A DNA stretch of 64,000 nt from an uncultured Muribaculaceae bacterium (GCA_910586975.1 CAJUKX010000005.1:49122-113121); one strand, 5' to 3'. Counted from the first letter of the stretch, positions 54,109-62,857 are shown. Numbers and translations are program-made. The notes: generated from the letters alone by a model not told the origin.

Positions 54109-57100
54109 TTTTCAATGTTTTTGTCTTTACGACGGTTGGTTATTTTATTAATCATTACAAAGAAGAATGGTACAAAAACAATTCCGACGGTGATGGCTAC
54201 AAACATTCCGAAGAATACACCGGTACCGATATCGCGTCGTGCAGCCGAGCCGGGGCCTGATGCAATAAGCAGAGGAACCAGTCCCAGCATGAATGCGAGC
54301 GAGGTCATAACTATAGGACGGAATCGCAGACGGGCGGCAGTCAAAGCTGCATGCACGGCATCAACTCCTTTGTCAACTTCCTCTTTTGCAAACTCTACAA
54401 TCAGAATCGCATTCTTTGCAACAAGGCCCACAAGCATTACAAGGCCTATCTGGAAGTAAATGTTATTCTCAAGTCCGCAAACCCATATACCCAGATATGC
54501 GCCAACGCCGGCTATGGGCAACGACAGAATTACGGCGAGCGGCACGCTCCAGCTCTCATATTGGGCGGCCAGGAACAGAAATACAAACAGGAATGCAAGT
54601 CCCAAGACTAAGCCGGTTTTGCCGCCTTCACGTTTCTGCTGATACGAAAGTCCGCTCCATTCAACGCCGATGTTGTCGGGCAATTTTTCATCCACGATTT
54701 CTTCGAGGTCAGACATAGCCTCGCTGATACTGTAGCCGCTTGAGGCCTCACCCGAGATAGTGGCTGAGTTGAACATATTGAATCGTCCTATAGTACCGGG
54801 GCCGGTGGTGTAGGATGTAGTTCCCAACGATGTGATAGGCACCATTACGTTGTTTGTACCTCTTACAAAGAACAGGTTGAGATTTCCCTTATGAGAACGA
54901 TATGGGGCATCGGCCTGTATGTAAACTCTGTATATGCGGTTGAACATGTTGAAGTCGTTGACATATATTGAGCCGGTAAAGGCTTTCATGGTTGAGAATA
55001 TGTCGCTTACGGGTATGCCTTGCATTTTTGCCCTGTCTCTGTCTACATTGAAGTAGAGCTGCGGTATATCAGACTGTATTGATGTGGATATGTTTGATAT
55101 GGCAGAGCTCATGGCAGCATAGTGGCGCAGAGTGTCGACTGCATTCTGCAAGTCGGCGTAGGTAGCGTCATCGCGGGCTTCAAGTACCATTTCAAAACCG
55201 CCCGATTTACCAAGGCCCGGTATAATGGCCGGGGTGAAGATGTATACTTGGCTCTCGGGATATTTCGACAGTTCTTCCTGCACTCTCTCCCTGATTTTTT
55301 TGATGTCGGCGGTCGGACGGTCATCCCAGGGCTTAAGTATAACGGTCAGTTGAGCGTATGCCGGATTTGTGCCGACGCGGGTCGACGATCCGGTGACATT
55401 CAACACATATTCAACGTCAGGATCGTTCATGAGAAAGTCCATGGCACGCTCCGTCACCTCTCTGCTGCGCTCTATGGTAGAGCCTTCGGGCAGTTCAAGT
55501 TCTACGGTGAAGTAGCCTTGGTCCTCCTGCGACATGAAGCTTTGGGGCATGAATGTATTCATTATATAAATAAACACCAGGGCCAGAACAAAGGTGCTGA
55601 GCATGCGTTTGGGGTGGGCGATGGCTTTACGTATCAATTTGCAGTAATACTTGTTGCCCCTGTTAAGAATAAGGTTGATGCGTCTGAAAAACTTGGCTTT
55701 CTTTTTGCCCGAATCGGGCTTAAGCAATTTCGAGCACATCACCGGCGACAGTGTGAGCGCGACCACAGTTGAGATAATAACCGACACGGCAATTGTTACC
55801 GAGAACTGACGGTACAGCTGGCCTGTGATACCCGGCAGCAAGCTTACCGGGACAAATACCGCACACAAAACCAGCGACATGGCTATAAGCGCACTACCGA
55901 GGTTTTTCATGGCCTTGGCTGTGGCCTCGTATGCAGTTATGCGCTCGGTATTCATGATACGGTCGACGTTTTCAACCACTACGATGGCATCATCAACCAC
56001 AATACCGATGGCAAGTATCATGCCCAGCAGAGTAAGCATGTTGAGCGAGAATCCAAACAACAGCATCACCCCGAAAGTACCCATCAGCGATATAGGCACA
56101 GCTACAATGGGGATTATGGTGGTGCGCCAGTTCTGCAGCGACAGGAATACTACCAGTATCACCAGAATCAGAGCTTCAAAGAAGGTGCGGTATACGTGAT
56201 GTATAGACTCTGATATGTAGGTGGTCATATCAAAAGGAATGTCGTAGGAAATGCCTTCAGGGAAGTTCTTCGCTATGTTTGCAATCTCCTTTTTTACGGC
56301 TTCTGCCACTTCCATGGCGTTGGCACCGGGCAACATGTTTATGTTGAGTACGGCTGCGTTTCCGCCGTTGATACCGCTCTCGGTTGAATAGCTCGATGCT
56401 TCGAGCGACACCCTGGCCACATCGCGCAGGCGTATCAATGAGCCGTCGGGACGTGCACGCAGAACTATATCTTCAAATTCGGCGACTGACGAAAGTCGTC
56501 CGCGGGCTATGATGGGCAGAGTGACGTCTACCCCCGTGGCCGGAGCCTGACCTAAGGCACCGGCTGCCGATTCTCGGTTCTGGTCTTTGAGTGCGGTCTG
56601 AATATCCTGCACAGTAAGTCCGAGGTCGGCAAGTTTGTCGGGCGACACCCATATCTGCATGGCGTAGTAGCGGCTGCCCACATTGCTTACACTGCCTACG
56701 CCGGGAATACGGCGTATGGGGTCCAATACATTAAGAGTGGTATAATTACTGAGGTAAACCTCATCAAACTTAGGATCGCTTGACTGCACCGTGATTGTCA
56801 TCAGGCGGCTTGCGGTTTCCTTCGATACGGTGATACCGTTCTGTACCACTTCAGCCGGCAGGCGCGATTCGGCCATCTTCACACGGTTCTGTATATCAAC
56901 TGCCGCAATTTCAGGATCAGTATCTATCTCAAATGTAACGTATGCCGAGAAGCTTCCCGAGTTTGAACTTGTCGATGACATGTAGATCATACCGGGAGTA
57001 CCGTTCAATTCCTGCTCAATAGGAGTGGCGACAGCCTGTGTCACGGTTTTTGCATCGGCACCGGGGTAGGAGGCGCTTACCCTGATTACCGGAGGTACAA

Positions 57101-57215
57101 TACGCGGGTATTGGTCTATCGGCAACAATGCCAGACCGATACCTCCGATAATGAATATTACTATTGATATGACAATGGAAAATATCGGATGGTCAAGAAA
57201 AAAATTCTTTTTCAT
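54105..57215 (-). CDS. RND efflux pump inner-membrane transporter, HAE1 type
   Basis: A 1036-residue transporter with 12 predicted membrane helices and two large periplasmic loops. The start FFLDHPIFSIVISIVIFIIG is typical of HAE1 pumps. Proton-relay Asp residues are in the GIVVDDAIVVVENV segment of helix 4, and the matching region of the second half has GLVAKNAILIVEFAKEE. Hydrophobic-drug export is the usual function. The frame reaches a TTG at 57227; ATG 57215 was chosen. It lies 12 bases after the adaptor gene. Confidence 0.94.
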   Translation of the reverse strand: MKKNFFLDHPIFSIVISIVIFIIGGIGLALLPIDQYPRIVPPVIRVSASYPGADAKTVTQAVATPIEQELNGTPGMIYMSSTSSNSGSFSAYVTFEIDTDPEIAAVDIQNRVKMAESRLPAEVVQNGITVSKETASRLMTITVQSSDPKFDEVYLSNYTTLNVLDPIRRIPGVGSVSNVGSRYYAMQIWVSPDKLADLGLTVQDIQTALKDQNRESAAGALGQAPATGVDVTLPIIARGRLSSVAEFEDIVLRARPDGSLIRLRDVARVSLEASSYSTESGINGGNAAVLNINMLPGANAMEVAEAVKKEIANIAKNFPEGISYDIPFDMTTYISESIHHVYRTFFEALILVILVVFLSLQNWRTTIIPIVAVPISLMGTFGVMLLFGFSLNMLTLLGMILAIGIVVDDAIVVVENVDRIMNTERITAYEATAKAMKNLGSALIAMSLVLCAVFVPVSLLPGITGQLYRQFSVTIAVSVIISTVVALTLSPVMCSKLLKPDSGKKKAKFFRRINLILNRGNKYYCKLIRKAIAHPKRMLSTFVLALVFIYIMNTFMPQSFMSQEDQGYFTVELELPEGSTIERSREVTERAMDFLMNDPDVEYVLNVTGSSTRVGTNPAYAQLTVILKPWDDRPTADIKKIRERVQEELSKYPESQVYIFTPAIIPGLGKSGGFEMVLEARDDATYADLQNAVDTLRHYAAMSSAISNISTSIQSDIPQLYFNVDRDRAKMQGIPVSDIFSTMKAFTGSIYVNDFNMFNRIYRVYIQADAPYRSHKGNLNLFFVRGTNNVMVPITSLGTTSYTTGPGTIGRFNMFNSATISGEASSGYSISEAMSDLEEIVDEKLPDNIGVEWSGLSYQQKREGGKTGLVLGLAFLFVFLFLAAQYESWSVPLAVILSLPIAGVGAYLGIWVCGLENNIYFQIGLVMLVGLVAKNAILIVEFAKEEVDKGVDAVHAALTAARLRFRPIVMTSLAFMLGLVPLLIASGPGSAARRDIGTGVFFGMFVAITVGIVFVPFFFVMINKITNRRKDKNIEK

Positions 57216-57227
57216 GTTGTTAATCAA

Positions 57228-58496
57228 TTATTTGGCTGAAGTCTCAGCTTGATCATCTTCTTTTACTACGGCATCAATAGGATTCACTTTCATGCCGTGT
57301 GTGAGTTTGTGGTAGCCTTCCACTACAATTTTCTCACCTTTGGCAAGACCTCTTTCCACTATGGTCTCGTTACCTATTTCGGGGCCAAGTTCAATAAAGC
57401 GTCGTTCAACAACCGAATCAGGACGCACTACATACACGTAGGCACCGCCTTTTTCAACCACCAATGCACGGTTGGGTATTTTGATAGCATTCTCATGCAC
57501 ATCAAGGAGTACCTTTACCTTGGTGAATTCGCCCGGTAGCAGGCTGCGGTCGGGGTTAGGCATTTCGGCGCGGACAGAGAAGGTACCTGTTTTGGGGTCG
57601 ACCTGCGGATCTGCGAAGTCAACTATACCTTCATACGGATAAATAGAGCCGTCGGCAAGGGTAATGGTGACAAACGAATTACGTTTGCGTGTAGAGTCGG
57701 ATGCACCTATATTTACGTTTCTGTCTTTACTGCGCAGATAGTCGAGAGCTGTCATTGAAAAGTCCACACGAACCGAATCGCTCTTAACCACCGTAGCGAG
57801 CAATGACTTGCCACCGCTCGGGCCTACAAGTGTACCTATGTCGGCCACACGTTCGGAAATATAACCCGAAATGGGTGAATTTACACGCGTATAGCCCAGT
57901 GTAAGCTCAGCCTGTGTAAGGTCGGCTTCGGCAACAACTACCTCGGCCATAGCCGATTCGTATGCGGCCACAGCGTTGTCGAGGTCGAGCTGCGAGGCGG
58001 CATTCAATTCAAACAACGGACGTATACGCTTCAGGTCGCGTTCGGCCTTCTGAGCCTGCGCCCGAGCCTTGTTGAGTTGCGCACGAGCCTTGTTGGCATG
58101 AGCCTTATACAAGCGCGGGTCTATGACAAACAGGGTCTGACCCTTCTGTATGTACGAGCCTTCCTTGAACAGCATAGCTTCGAGATAACCCTCTACACGT
58201 GCATGTATTTCTACAAATTGTTGTGCGCGGATACGGCCTACATACTCACCATAGATATTAACGCTGCTTGTTTGAGTGGTCTCCACTTCTACAGTGGGCA
58301 GTTGAGGTGTTTGTTGCTTGGGGCGCATGGCAAAATACACCACGGCTGTTACTATAAGAATACCGAGTATGGTGGCTGTCCAGGCTATTTTACCGCGTGG
58401 GCACACTTTTTTCAGCCCTGATATACCTTTGGAAACAAATGATTTGTCTGCGAGAGGTGATGAATTGATTTTCTTGTACAATTGTTCGGGTTTCAT
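57228..58496 (-). CDS. RND efflux periplasmic adaptor subunit
   Basis: A 422-residue membrane-fusion protein. A single N-terminal membrane helix (about 35-58) is followed by the lipoyl half-motifs (VEIHARVEGYLEAML and LGYTRVNSPISGYISE), an alpha-hairpin (about 115-190) and beta-barrel domains ending in the membrane-proximal part. It ties the RND pump to the outer-membrane duct. The frame extends to 58550, but ATG 58496 was chosen because the extra residues would overlap the -7 element. It is the first gene of the three-gene operon. Confidence 0.92.
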   Translation of the reverse strand: MKPEQLYKKINSSPLADKSFVSKGISGLKKVCPRGKIAWTATILGILIVTAVVYFAMRPKQQTPQLPTVEVETTQTSSVNIYGEYVGRIRAQQFVEIHARVEGYLEAMLFKEGSYIQKGQTLFVIDPRLYKAHANKARAQLNKARAQAQKAERDLKRIRPLFELNAASQLDLDNAVAAYESAMAEVVVAEADLTQAELTLGYTRVNSPISGYISERVADIGTLVGPSGGKSLLATVVKSDSVRVDFSMTALDYLRSKDRNVNIGASDSTRKRNSFVTITLADGSIYPYEGIVDFADPQVDPKTGTFSVRAEMPNPDRSLLPGEFTKVKVLLDVHENAIKIPNRALVVEKGGAYVYVVRPDSVVERRFIELGPEIGNETIVERGLAKGEKIVVEGYHKLTHGMKVNPIDAVVKEDDQAETSAK

Positions 58497-58547
58497 GTTA
58501 ATTCTTTGATAACGACCGATAAAATTAATATAAAATAATGTAATGAA

Positions 58548-58555
58548 CAAATGTA
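58548..58555 (-). promoter_or_regulatory. -7 element for the RND efflux operon
   Basis: Reads TACATTTG on the minus strand, 52 bases upstream of the adaptor ATG. No TetR, MarR or AraC gene is adjacent. Confidence 0.5.
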
Positions 58556-58683
58556 TAACAAATTAAAACATAAATGGATTACAAATGGCGGTAAAACTGT
58601 CACTTTTTTCTTTTTTTTAAATTTGGATAAGACTTTTTTTGAAATATGATTGTTGAGTAGTTATCTGTCAAGTTATACAATAC

Positions 58684-58701
58684 ACCGAAAAATTTTTCGG
58701 T
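58684..58701. promoter_or_regulatory. 18-bp perfect palindrome, candidate operator
   Basis: ACCGAAAAATTTTTCGGT is perfectly symmetric. It sits directly upstream of the -33 TTG of the flavoprotein promoter and about 130 bases from the efflux promoter. Its placement suits a repressor or activator site, but no regulator gene is nearby. Confidence 0.55.
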
Positions 58702-58703
58702 AC

Positions 58704-58734
58704 TTGACTTTTGCGTAATATGATTGTAACTTTG
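58704..58734 (+). promoter_or_regulatory. Promoter of the flavoprotein gene
   Basis: TTG at 58704-58706 and TAACTTTG at 58727-58734, spaced 20 bases, match the Bacteroidales consensus. The leader is about 25 bases. Confidence 0.7.
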
Positions 58735-58766
58735 CGGTCAGTAAATAACAGCTTAGAAATTCTTAT

Positions 58767-59390
58767 ATGAAAGTATTATTGGTAAACGGTAGTCCTAATG
58801 AACACGGATGCACATACACCGCTCTATCTGAAGTAGCCGCTACATTGCAAAAAAACGGTATTGATACTGAAATTGTCTATCTCGGCAAGAAGCCTGTTGC
58901 AGGTTGCATAGCTTGCATGAAGTGCTTTGAGACCGGTCACTGTTTCCGCGACGACCTCGTTCGCGAATTACAAGGACGTCTTGACGAGTTTAATGCCATA
59001 ATTCTTGGTTCACCTGTATATTACAGCAATCCCACAGGGCAAATCTTATCGTTTGCACAACGTCTTTTCTTCTGCAAGGAAAACGAGATGGAAGGAAAAC
59101 TTGGCGCCTCAGTTGTATCATGCCGCCGTGGAGGAGCTTCAGCCACGTTCGAGTCGCTAAATCAGTTTTTTACCATCTGCAATATGCCTGTAGTTTCTTC
59201 GCAATATTGGAACTCGGTGCATGGTTTTACTCCCGATGATGTCAGAAAAGATGCAGAAGGATTACAGACAATGCGCACCCTCGGCGAAAACATGGCATGG
59301 ATGCTGCGATGCATTGAAAACGGCAAGAAAAACGGCATCAGCAAGCCCACTTACGAACCTCGCCTCCGCACCCACTTTATTCAGCCGTAA
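58767..59390 (+). CDS. NADPH-dependent FMN reductase / iron-sulfur flavoprotein family
   Basis: A 207-residue flavodoxin-fold protein starting MKVLLVNGSPNEHGCTYTAL, where GSPNEHGCT binds the FMN phosphate. A Cys-rich stretch GCIACMKCFETGHC (about residues 46-59) has the compact spacing seen in iron-sulfur flavoproteins and may bind a [4Fe-4S] cluster. GSPVYYSNPTGQ is the second FMN contact. It may reduce quinones, nitro compounds or metals, or move electrons. It is a single-gene unit under a good promoter next to a palindrome. Confidence 0.83.
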   Translation: MKVLLVNGSPNEHGCTYTALSEVAATLQKNGIDTEIVYLGKKPVAGCIACMKCFETGHCFRDDLVRELQGRLDEFNAIILGSPVYYSNPTGQILSFAQRLFFCKENEMEGKLGASVVSCRRGGASATFESLNQFFTICNMPVVSSQYWNSVHGFTPDDVRKDAEGLQTMRTLGENMAWMLRCIENGKKNGISKPTYEPRLRTHFIQP

Positions 59391-59450
59391 TAATATAAAG
59401 TAAATAGATCCATGCATAATTAAATATTGTCTTTTGTGAAACGCAAATGT

Positions 59451-59467
59451 TTGGCACGATTATTGCT
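59451..59467 (+). promoter_or_regulatory. Sigma-54 (RpoN) promoter
   Basis: TTGGCACG-N4-TTGCT matches the RpoN -24/-12 consensus at every conserved base: GG at 59453-59454 and GC at 59465-59466, with exactly 10 bases between. Transcription would begin near 59478. It faces the small ORFs at 59493 and 59554. It is the only such match I noticed in the window. Confidence 0.8.
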
Positions 59468-59492
59468 GATTAGATTGCAAAAAGCAGTAACT

Positions 59493-59615
59493 ATGAAAAA
59501 GAATTTATTGATTTCTTCAATTTTCACGTTCCCTAAACCAATAATTGAACGTGATGATGGACAGAACATCAATACGTGCGTGGCGACGCATACAAAAGAA
59601 ACGCGTGTGGCGTAA
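59493..59615 (+). CDS. Possible 40-residue leader peptide
   Basis: The first ATG after the sigma-54 start site opens a 40-codon frame beginning MKKNLLISSIFTFPK. It overlaps the next small gene in another frame. It resembles no family I know. It could be a translated leader, or only a chance frame in the untranslated region. Confidence 0.3.
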   Translation: MKKNLLISSIFTFPKPIIERDDGQNINTCVATHTKETRVA

Positions 59616-59844
59616 TAGGTTACGCTTTATCTTTCGAGCATATTGTTCAGTATATGTTCAGGATCCTGACGGCGGTAGAAGAGAAGCCGAATCGTGGAAA
59701 GAACTCCGCAAGGTGAAATTTTGTCAGGTATATCGTACTACGGGTCATCCATGTAGCTGCGAAAGGTGTACCGGCGAACGCTATAATCGAGTGTATCATA
59801 AAAATGAAACACGCCGCGTCATTAGTGAACAATTAGAATGCTAA
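59554..59844 (+). CDS. Small basic protein with HxCxC-x2-C motif, unknown function
   Basis: About 96 residues, strongly basic in the first third (AWRRIQKKRVWRNRLRF). The centre has DPDGGRREAESWKELRK, and a compact metal-binding-like motif TTGHPCSCERCTGERYNR follows. The frame opens at TTG 59545; ATG 59554 or 59557 is more likely. It has a strong terminator after it and a perfect sigma-54 promoter before it, so it is probably a real, regulated gene. The charge and Cys/His motif suggest RNA or ribosome binding, which is inference. I recall similar small proteins in other Bacteroidota without a known role. Confidence 0.65.
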   Translation: MMDRTSIRAWRRIQKKRVWRNRLRFIFRAYCSVYVQDPDGGRREAESWKELRKVKFCQVYRTTGHPCSCERCTGERYNRVYHKNETRRVISEQLEC

Positions 59845-59850
59845 ACTGAT

Positions 59851-59906
59851 AACTCCACAATACATTCAATAGAAATTATAGGGTGTATTGTGGAGTTTAT
59901 TTTATT
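59851..59906 (+). terminator. Terminator after the small CSC-motif gene
   Basis: AACTCCACAATACA (59851-59864) and TGTATTGTGGAGTT (59884-59897) form a perfect 14-bp stem followed by TATTTTATT. Confidence 0.85.
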
Positions 59907-59956
59907 GGGTTAAATAATTTAATAAATTCAAAAAGGCAAGATAATGTGTGTGTGGT

Positions 59957-60679
59957 TCAAAACGTGTCGAGCCCGGCCTTTTTTGCCTGGTCGTGTTGGT
60001 ATTGGCGTGGTATGTGGTATTGTCGCCCGTCTTTGATGAGGTATGAGCCGGTCTGATGAAAATTGAACGGTATCTGCGCTTCAATACATTGAGAGTGAAC
60101 ATCAAGTACCCAATCATAATTCAATGGCCGGGCATATTTGCCGGATTCGCCGCCTACCGACACGTTTTCTATCAAAGCAGGGTTGAGGTATTGGCGCAGA
60201 TTGACCGGTTCGAGCATCGGTTCTATCATTATCATTCGGTGTTTGATGGGCAACGAAAGAAAGATGGGCAAGCGATAGTCGGCGCGGTCTTGATTCTCGG
60301 TGGTGCAGCCTATGTTGACATTATCGTATCCGTCGCCCCAGTCGGACGGCAGACATTTTTCGAGCCTGTCTATGCGCTTGGTAAGGAAAGTGAACTTGCT
60401 ATCGCTGCGCAGCTTGATAATCCTCCAAATTTCCGTGCGCCACGGGTCGGCTTCCTCAATCAGAAGATCGGAAGTGAAACATAACCGGAAGTGAGTGCCC
60501 GAGGGATATTTGAAGTTTTTATAGCGGTCGCGTCTTATCGGAAGATTGAAAGAAGACGTTTTGCGGACTTCTGATGACGGAATCATGCTGCCGCAGGCTG
60601 CGTCTTCCCGGTAAACATAGCAGTTCTTGCATCCTGTGCTTATCTTGTGGCAACCATGCCACGGATTCCACATAGGCAT
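59957..60679 (-). CDS. DUF5131 (phage Gp37/Gp68-like) protein
   Basis: A 240-residue protein with the N-terminal motif MWNPWHGCHKISTGCKNCY, whose three cysteines (C-x6-C-x2-C) recall a radical-SAM-like iron-sulfur site. Later motifs FLTKRIDRLEKCLP, NVNIGCTTENQ and SVGGESGKYARPLNYDW fit the DUF5131 family found in phages and bacterial chromosomes. The activity is unknown; nucleic-acid modification is sometimes proposed from fold similarity. The start could be either Met1 or Met3. It follows yccF after 4 bases. No other phage gene is near. Confidence 0.82.
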   Translation of the reverse strand: MPMWNPWHGCHKISTGCKNCYVYREDAACGSMIPSSEVRKTSSFNLPIRRDRYKNFKYPSGTHFRLCFTSDLLIEEADPWRTEIWRIIKLRSDSKFTFLTKRIDRLEKCLPSDWGDGYDNVNIGCTTENQDRADYRLPIFLSLPIKHRMIMIEPMLEPVNLRQYLNPALIENVSVGGESGKYARPLNYDWVLDVHSQCIEAQIPFNFHQTGSYLIKDGRQYHIPRQYQHDQAKKAGLDTF

Positions 60680-60683
60680 GCCC

Positions 60684-61049
60684 TTATACTGATTTACCGA
60701 AGGGAAGCAGAGCCAATTTCATAAGCTTGAAGTGCTGAAGCCCGAATGGAATGCCTATGATGGTGATGCAGAACAGCAGTCCCCATCCGAGGTGAGTGAG
60801 CGCGATGGCAAAGCCTCCTACAAACCACCATATCACATTCATCACTCCTGCCAGGCAGCCCGAGGGCCAGCTGTCGTCGGTAATATCTGAACCGAAAGGC
60901 CACAGAGCCAATATGGCCAATTTCATAGTCTGAAGCCCAAACGGTATACCTATGATGGTAAGCATCATCAACACACTTGATATGGCGTACTCGATGGCAA
61001 TCATCAATCCACCGAAAACCACCCATATTATATTTAGAATAATATTCAT
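60684..61049 (-). CDS. yccF: YccF-family inner-membrane protein
   Basis: A 121-residue membrane protein made of two similar halves, each with a hydrophobic helix pair and the motif TIIGIPFGLQ followed by KLA and a PFG end (about residues 32-53 and 95-118). This internal duplication is typical of YccF, a family of unknown function. It precedes the DUF5131 gene by 4 bases, so the two are likely cotranscribed from the -7 element at 61074-61081. Confidence 0.9.
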   Translation of the reverse strand: MNIILNIIWVVFGGLMIAIEYAISSVLMMLTIIGIPFGLQTMKLAILALWPFGSDITDDSWPSGCLAGVMNVIWWFVGGFAIALTHLGWGLLFCITIIGIPFGLQHFKLMKLALLPFGKSV

Positions 61050-61073
61050 AGCCTGTTTATCGTTTAATATTTA

Positions 61074-61081
61074 CAAAGGTA
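61074..61081 (-). promoter_or_regulatory. -7 element for yccF-DUF5131
   Basis: Reads TACCTTTG on the minus strand, 25 bases upstream of the yccF ATG. Confidence 0.6.
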
Positions 61082-61098
61082 ATAAAAAACTTAATAAA

Positions 61099-61135
61099 AT
61101 GACCGTCGTTGCAAAAAATAGCTAACGACGGTCAT
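61099..61135 (-). terminator. Terminator after the M56 gene
   Basis: ATGACCGTCGTT (61099-61110) and AACGACGGTCAT (61124-61135) form a perfect 12-bp stem followed leftward by TTTTATT. A second perfect 10-bp hairpin (61172-61181 with 61185-61194) lies just before it. Confidence 0.85.
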
Positions 61136-61199
61136 CGTAGAGTAATTTTTAAGTGTGTCTAACTTTTCAGAAAAACAGTTTCTAAAACTGTTTTGATGC

Positions 61200-62474
61200 T
61201 TATTTAAGCTTGAAGCTGACTGGCAGGGTGTAGGTGCAGGTTACGGCTTTGCCGTTTTCGTAGCCCGGAATCCACATCTTGTCCATGCTTTTTACCACGC
61301 GGATTGCTTCTTCATCGAGTCCGGGAACTGATTTCATGACTTCCACGTCTGTCACACTTCCATCGGGAGTGATTTTGAAATTGACGGTCACACGGCCTTG
61401 GATCTTGGCTTTTTCGGCTTCTTTGGGATAATGGATGTTTTCCATTATGAATTTCATCATAGCCATGTCGCCGCCCTTGAATTCGGGCAGTTTGTCGGGT
61501 AATTTGTTCTCTGCTTTTTGTTCGGATGCAGAATTTTGAGTACCTTTGCTGTCGTCAGTTGTGCTGACACTGACAGTTGTTGCCGAAACACCGTTTATTG
61601 CAGTGCTTACCACAGGCACGTTGATAAACGCGAGAGCCAAAACGGCTGCCGGTACCAGGGTCAGTACGCGGGCTTTGCGAGCTGTGCTCGTCTTTTTACT
61701 GTACATCATAGTCATACGTTTTTTTAGTTTACTGTGATTTAGGCTGTTGGCAAGCGACGGGAATCTCTGGCCGACAGCTTTTTTTATTAACAAAAATTGG
61801 TAATCGCGCGGATTGCAGCCCGATGAGAGCACCTGTTGATCCGCTTCGTACTCGTGTACGGCCTTAAGCTCTGACTGCATAAGCCAAGCTATGGGGTTGT
61901 ACCACAATATTATGTTCACGAATTGCGACAGGACAAGGTCGTAGAAATGACGGTTTTCTATATGTGCCCTCTCGTGAATTTCAATAATTCTTAGATCGTC
62001 TTCTTTGTCTTCTTTAGTCATGAAAATATTCTTCCACCAGCTGAATGGAGCGAAGCGCGTATCATCGAGCCACACTATAGTGTAGTCATCGTGTTTCTCG
62101 GCATTGCCCGAGCTGGCAAGAATGTAGAAACGCGATATGGTAAACACTATCCATAGAACCGATACAATCAAGCCGGTGATATAAATCCACAGCAATATCG
62201 ACGTAATGGAGAATTCGCTTCCTGCTTGGGTGGTGAATGTAATGGCTTCAATTTTTCCGATGTTGATGTTGCCGGTTGCGTAAGCCGCCTAAGGTGCAAA
62301 CTTTTTATAAAGCATCAGGGTAGGGGGCATGAGCAGGCTTATGCCATATATCGCAAGCAAAGTGATGCGATTGAAGCGAGGTTGGTTTTCTGAGGACAGG
62401 AAGCACTTGTATGTCATGTACAACAATGCAAGCATTATCCCGGATATTATGGAGTATGAAAATAATGTGCCCAT
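61200..62474 (-). pseudogene. M56/BlaR1-type sensor peptidase with TonB domain, interrupted by in-frame TAG
   Basis: The gene reads as one frame of 424 codons broken only by TAG at codon 62 (62289-62291). The first part, 61 residues, has two membrane helices (SIISGIMLALLYMTYK, LLAIYGISLLMP). After the TAG the same frame continues AAYATGNINIGKIEA into further helices, the zinc peptidase motif HERAH with HEYEADQQ, another membrane segment and a C-terminal TonB-like domain (GRVTVNFKITPDGSVTD). The only start codon in the second part is a TTG at 62195, an unlikely start. A C to T change of CAG would explain the stop. It partners the BlaI-type repressor 2 bases upstream. It may be a pseudogene, a sequencing error or a read-through gene. 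Confidence 0.75.
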
Positions 62475-62476
62475 GG

Positions 62477-62857
62477 TCAGTCCTCCTTCTTTTCTATCAT
62501 GTTTATAATTTCTTTCAGCTCTTCGACCGAAATCTGTTCCTGTTCGACCAATGCAGATACGGCTGCGCTTGCCGACCCCATGAAAAATGTCTTTATCATC
62601 CGTGCAAATGATTTACCGGCAAAGGCCGAGGCCGGCAGCAGCGCATGGTAGCGGTATGAACCGCCCACCTGCTCGTGGCCTACATATCCTTTTTCCTCGA
62701 GTATTCTCACGGTTGTCGAAACCGTATTCACGTGAGGCTTTGGTTCGGGGTAACGTTCGAGCATCTCGCGCACAAACATGCCACCCGTTTCCCAGAGCAT
62801 CGACATTATCTCGCTTTCTTTCTCGGTTAACTTCAGGGTATCTTTATGCTTTTTCAT
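62477..62857 (-). CDS. BlaI/MecI/CopY-type transcriptional repressor
   Basis: A 126-residue winged-helix protein. The N-terminal DNA-binding part (LTEKESEIMSMLWE, HVNTVSTTVRILEEKGYVGHE) and the C-terminal dimerisation helix fit BlaI. In known pairs the neighbouring M56 sensor leads to cleavage of the repressor and release of its target promoter. It is intact here, unlike its partner. Two identical dyad sites lie directly upstream and bracket its -7 element, consistent with self-repression. The signal sensed cannot be inferred; beta-lactam resistance genes are not adjacent. Confidence 0.92.
   Translation of the reverse strand: MKKHKDTLKLTEKESEIMSMLWETGGMFVREMLERYPEPKPHVNTVSTTVRILEEKGYVGHEQVGGSYRYHALLPASAFAGKSFARMIKTFFMGSASAAVSALVEQEQISVEELKEIINMIEKKED

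Noticed and set aside
59957..60679. Prophage remnant around the DUF5131 gene
   Set aside because: No integrase, structural phage gene or attachment repeat is nearby, and DUF5131 also occurs in ordinary chromosomes.
61200..62195. A separate M56 peptidase gene starting at TTG 62195
   Set aside because: The same frame continues upstream to the TAG at 62289 and on into an obvious N-terminal part, so this is one interrupted gene.
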